DNA from: Bradyrhizobium sp.
GTDB lineage: Bacteria; Pseudomonadota; Alphaproteobacteria; Rhizobiales; Xanthobacteraceae
DNA length: 64,000 nt
Direction: 5' to 3'
NCBI RefSeq assembly: GCF_016219575.1
Contig: NZ_JACRMG010000005.1
Span: 1 to 64,000, forward strand
The notes beneath the pieces were generated by a model that saw only the letters and a program-made list of their open reading frames with translations, was not told the origin of the DNA and ran no database searches. The position numbers were made by a program, and so were the translations under genes. Below, piece after piece: positions 63,380 through 64,000 of the stretch. Every line of letters starts with the position of its first letter. Position 1 is the first letter of the stretch.

Positions 63380-64000
63380 ATGGCCGGTGATGTAAGGGTT
63401 GGCGTCCTCACAGCGCATTTCGCAGTGGTGATGTTGGGATTGGCGAGCGGCCTAGCCGCGCTGCCGGCCGCCGCGGCCGATTGCCCCCGTCCGGATACGC
63501 TGGGAACCTCCCGCACGCTCGTGGTCGATGCCAAGGAGCATCCGCTGATCGGCTCCATGCAGTATCGCGAGACGCTGCCCCTCAACGACGGCGAAGTGGT
63601 GCTGACCTTCGACGACGGCCCGCTGCCGAAATACACCTACCAGATCCTCGAAATCCTGGCCGCGCAGTGCGTGAAGGCGACCTTCTTCCTGGTCGGGCGT
63701 CAGGCCCAGGCCAACCCGGAGGGCGTGCGCAAGGTGCTCGCCGCCGGACATACGGTGGCCGCGCACAGCCAAAGCCATCCCATGAACATGCACCGCCTGC
63801 CGCTCGAGCGCGCGAGGGCGGAGATCGACGACGGCATCGCGTCAATCACCGCGGCGCTCGGCGAAGAGGGCGCGGCGATGTCGCCGTTCTTCCGCATTCC
63901 CGGCCTCGCTCGCAATGACGGAATCGAGGAATACACGCGCTCGAAGGGCCTGCAGATCTGGAGCGCGGACTTCCCCGCCGACGACTGGCGGCCTGTTTCA
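63380..64000 (+). CDS. Second secreted polysaccharide deacetylase, truncated by the window edge
   Basis: The frame opens at ATG 63380 (MAGDVRVGVLTAHF) and stays open to the last base, 207 codons. A signal peptide (about 1-34, ending near AAA-ADCP) is followed by a mature start (DCPRPDTLGTSRTLVVDAKE) like that of the upstream gene (ECPREDALGTSR). NodB motifs: VVLTFDDGPLP, AHSQSHPMNM and FFRIPGL. The C-terminus lies outside the window. It starts 75 bases after the first gene's stop, consistent with an operon or a local duplication. Confidence 0.9.
   Translation, partial: MAGDVRVGVLTAHFAVVMLGLASGLAALPAAAADCPRPDTLGTSRTLVVDAKEHPLIGSMQYRETLPLNDGEVVLTFDDGPLPKYTYQILEILAAQCVKATFFLVGRQAQANPEGVRKVLAAGHTVAAHSQSHPMNMHRLPLERARAEIDDGIASITAALGEEGAAMSPFFRIPGLARNDGIEEYTRSKGLQIWSADFPADDWRPVS

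Overview
The window is GC-rich alphaproteobacterial chromosome, most likely Bradyrhizobium or a close relative (Rhodopseudomonas/Nitrobacter group). The evidence is the cell-cycle set (pleD, divK, mipZ, a CtrA-type box), a Bug-family (TctC) binding protein and a TrpX-type ABC binding protein, an N-terminally zinc-ribboned DinB, DUF1849/EipB, DUF3572 and DUF1489 genes, and the short palindromic intergenic repeats typical of this group. I saw no tRNA, rRNA, CRISPR array, prophage or complete insertion sequence. Most of it is core-genome housekeeping.

Layout. 1-5 kb: the 5' end of an unidentified (possibly transposase) gene, a repeat, nitronate monooxygenase divergent from a LysR regulator, a secreted cyclase-family protein, ruvX and an AEC carrier. 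5-8 kb: CPBP protease, AidB-type acyl-CoA dehydrogenase, VanX-type dipeptidase. 8-13.7 kb: pyrB, a dihydroorotase homologue lacking metal ligands, plsY, an amidase, dprA. 13.7-14.4 kb: two small minus-strand genes. 14.4-20.8 kb: topA-rnr-DUF983-Nudix, closely packed or overlapping. 20.8-25.4 kb: SDR, flavin monooxygenase, rpmG, and an MFS pump divergent from a TetR regulator across a perfect operator. 25.4-27.2 kb: a lower-GC patch with a frameshifted hydrolase-cyclase gene.

27-31 kb: pleD and divK (cell cycle, c-di-GMP), DUF3572 coupled to dinB, eipB. 32-38.8 kb: RidA, GDPD, a FemAB-like acyltransferase, HIT, trmO, a Bug-type binding protein, azlCD, a lytic transglycosylase. 38.9-44 kb: PilZ protein, ABC binding protein, clpA, clpS. 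44-49.8 kb: TadG-like von Willebrand protein, phasin, D,D-carboxypeptidase with SPOR domain, J-domain membrane protein, VWA protein. 50-55 kb: alpha/beta hydrolase, MmyB-like regulator divergent from a medium-chain dehydrogenase across a palindrome, mipZ, panC. 55-64 kb: DUF1489, a proline-rich membrane protein, a small conserved protein, GST, DUF599, TolA-like protein, aldo/keto reductase, a small HTH protein with a CtrA-type box upstream, mgtE, and two tandem polysaccharide deacetylases, the second cut by the window edge.

I found no convincing new multi-gene system. The best leads are the probable pseudo-dihydroorotase next to pyrB, the hydrolase-cyclase gene broken exactly at the catalytic Asn/Arg motif, an unlisted 42-residue membrane peptide, a covarying hairpin in the repeat family, and several perfect palindromic operators with an obvious divergent regulator.
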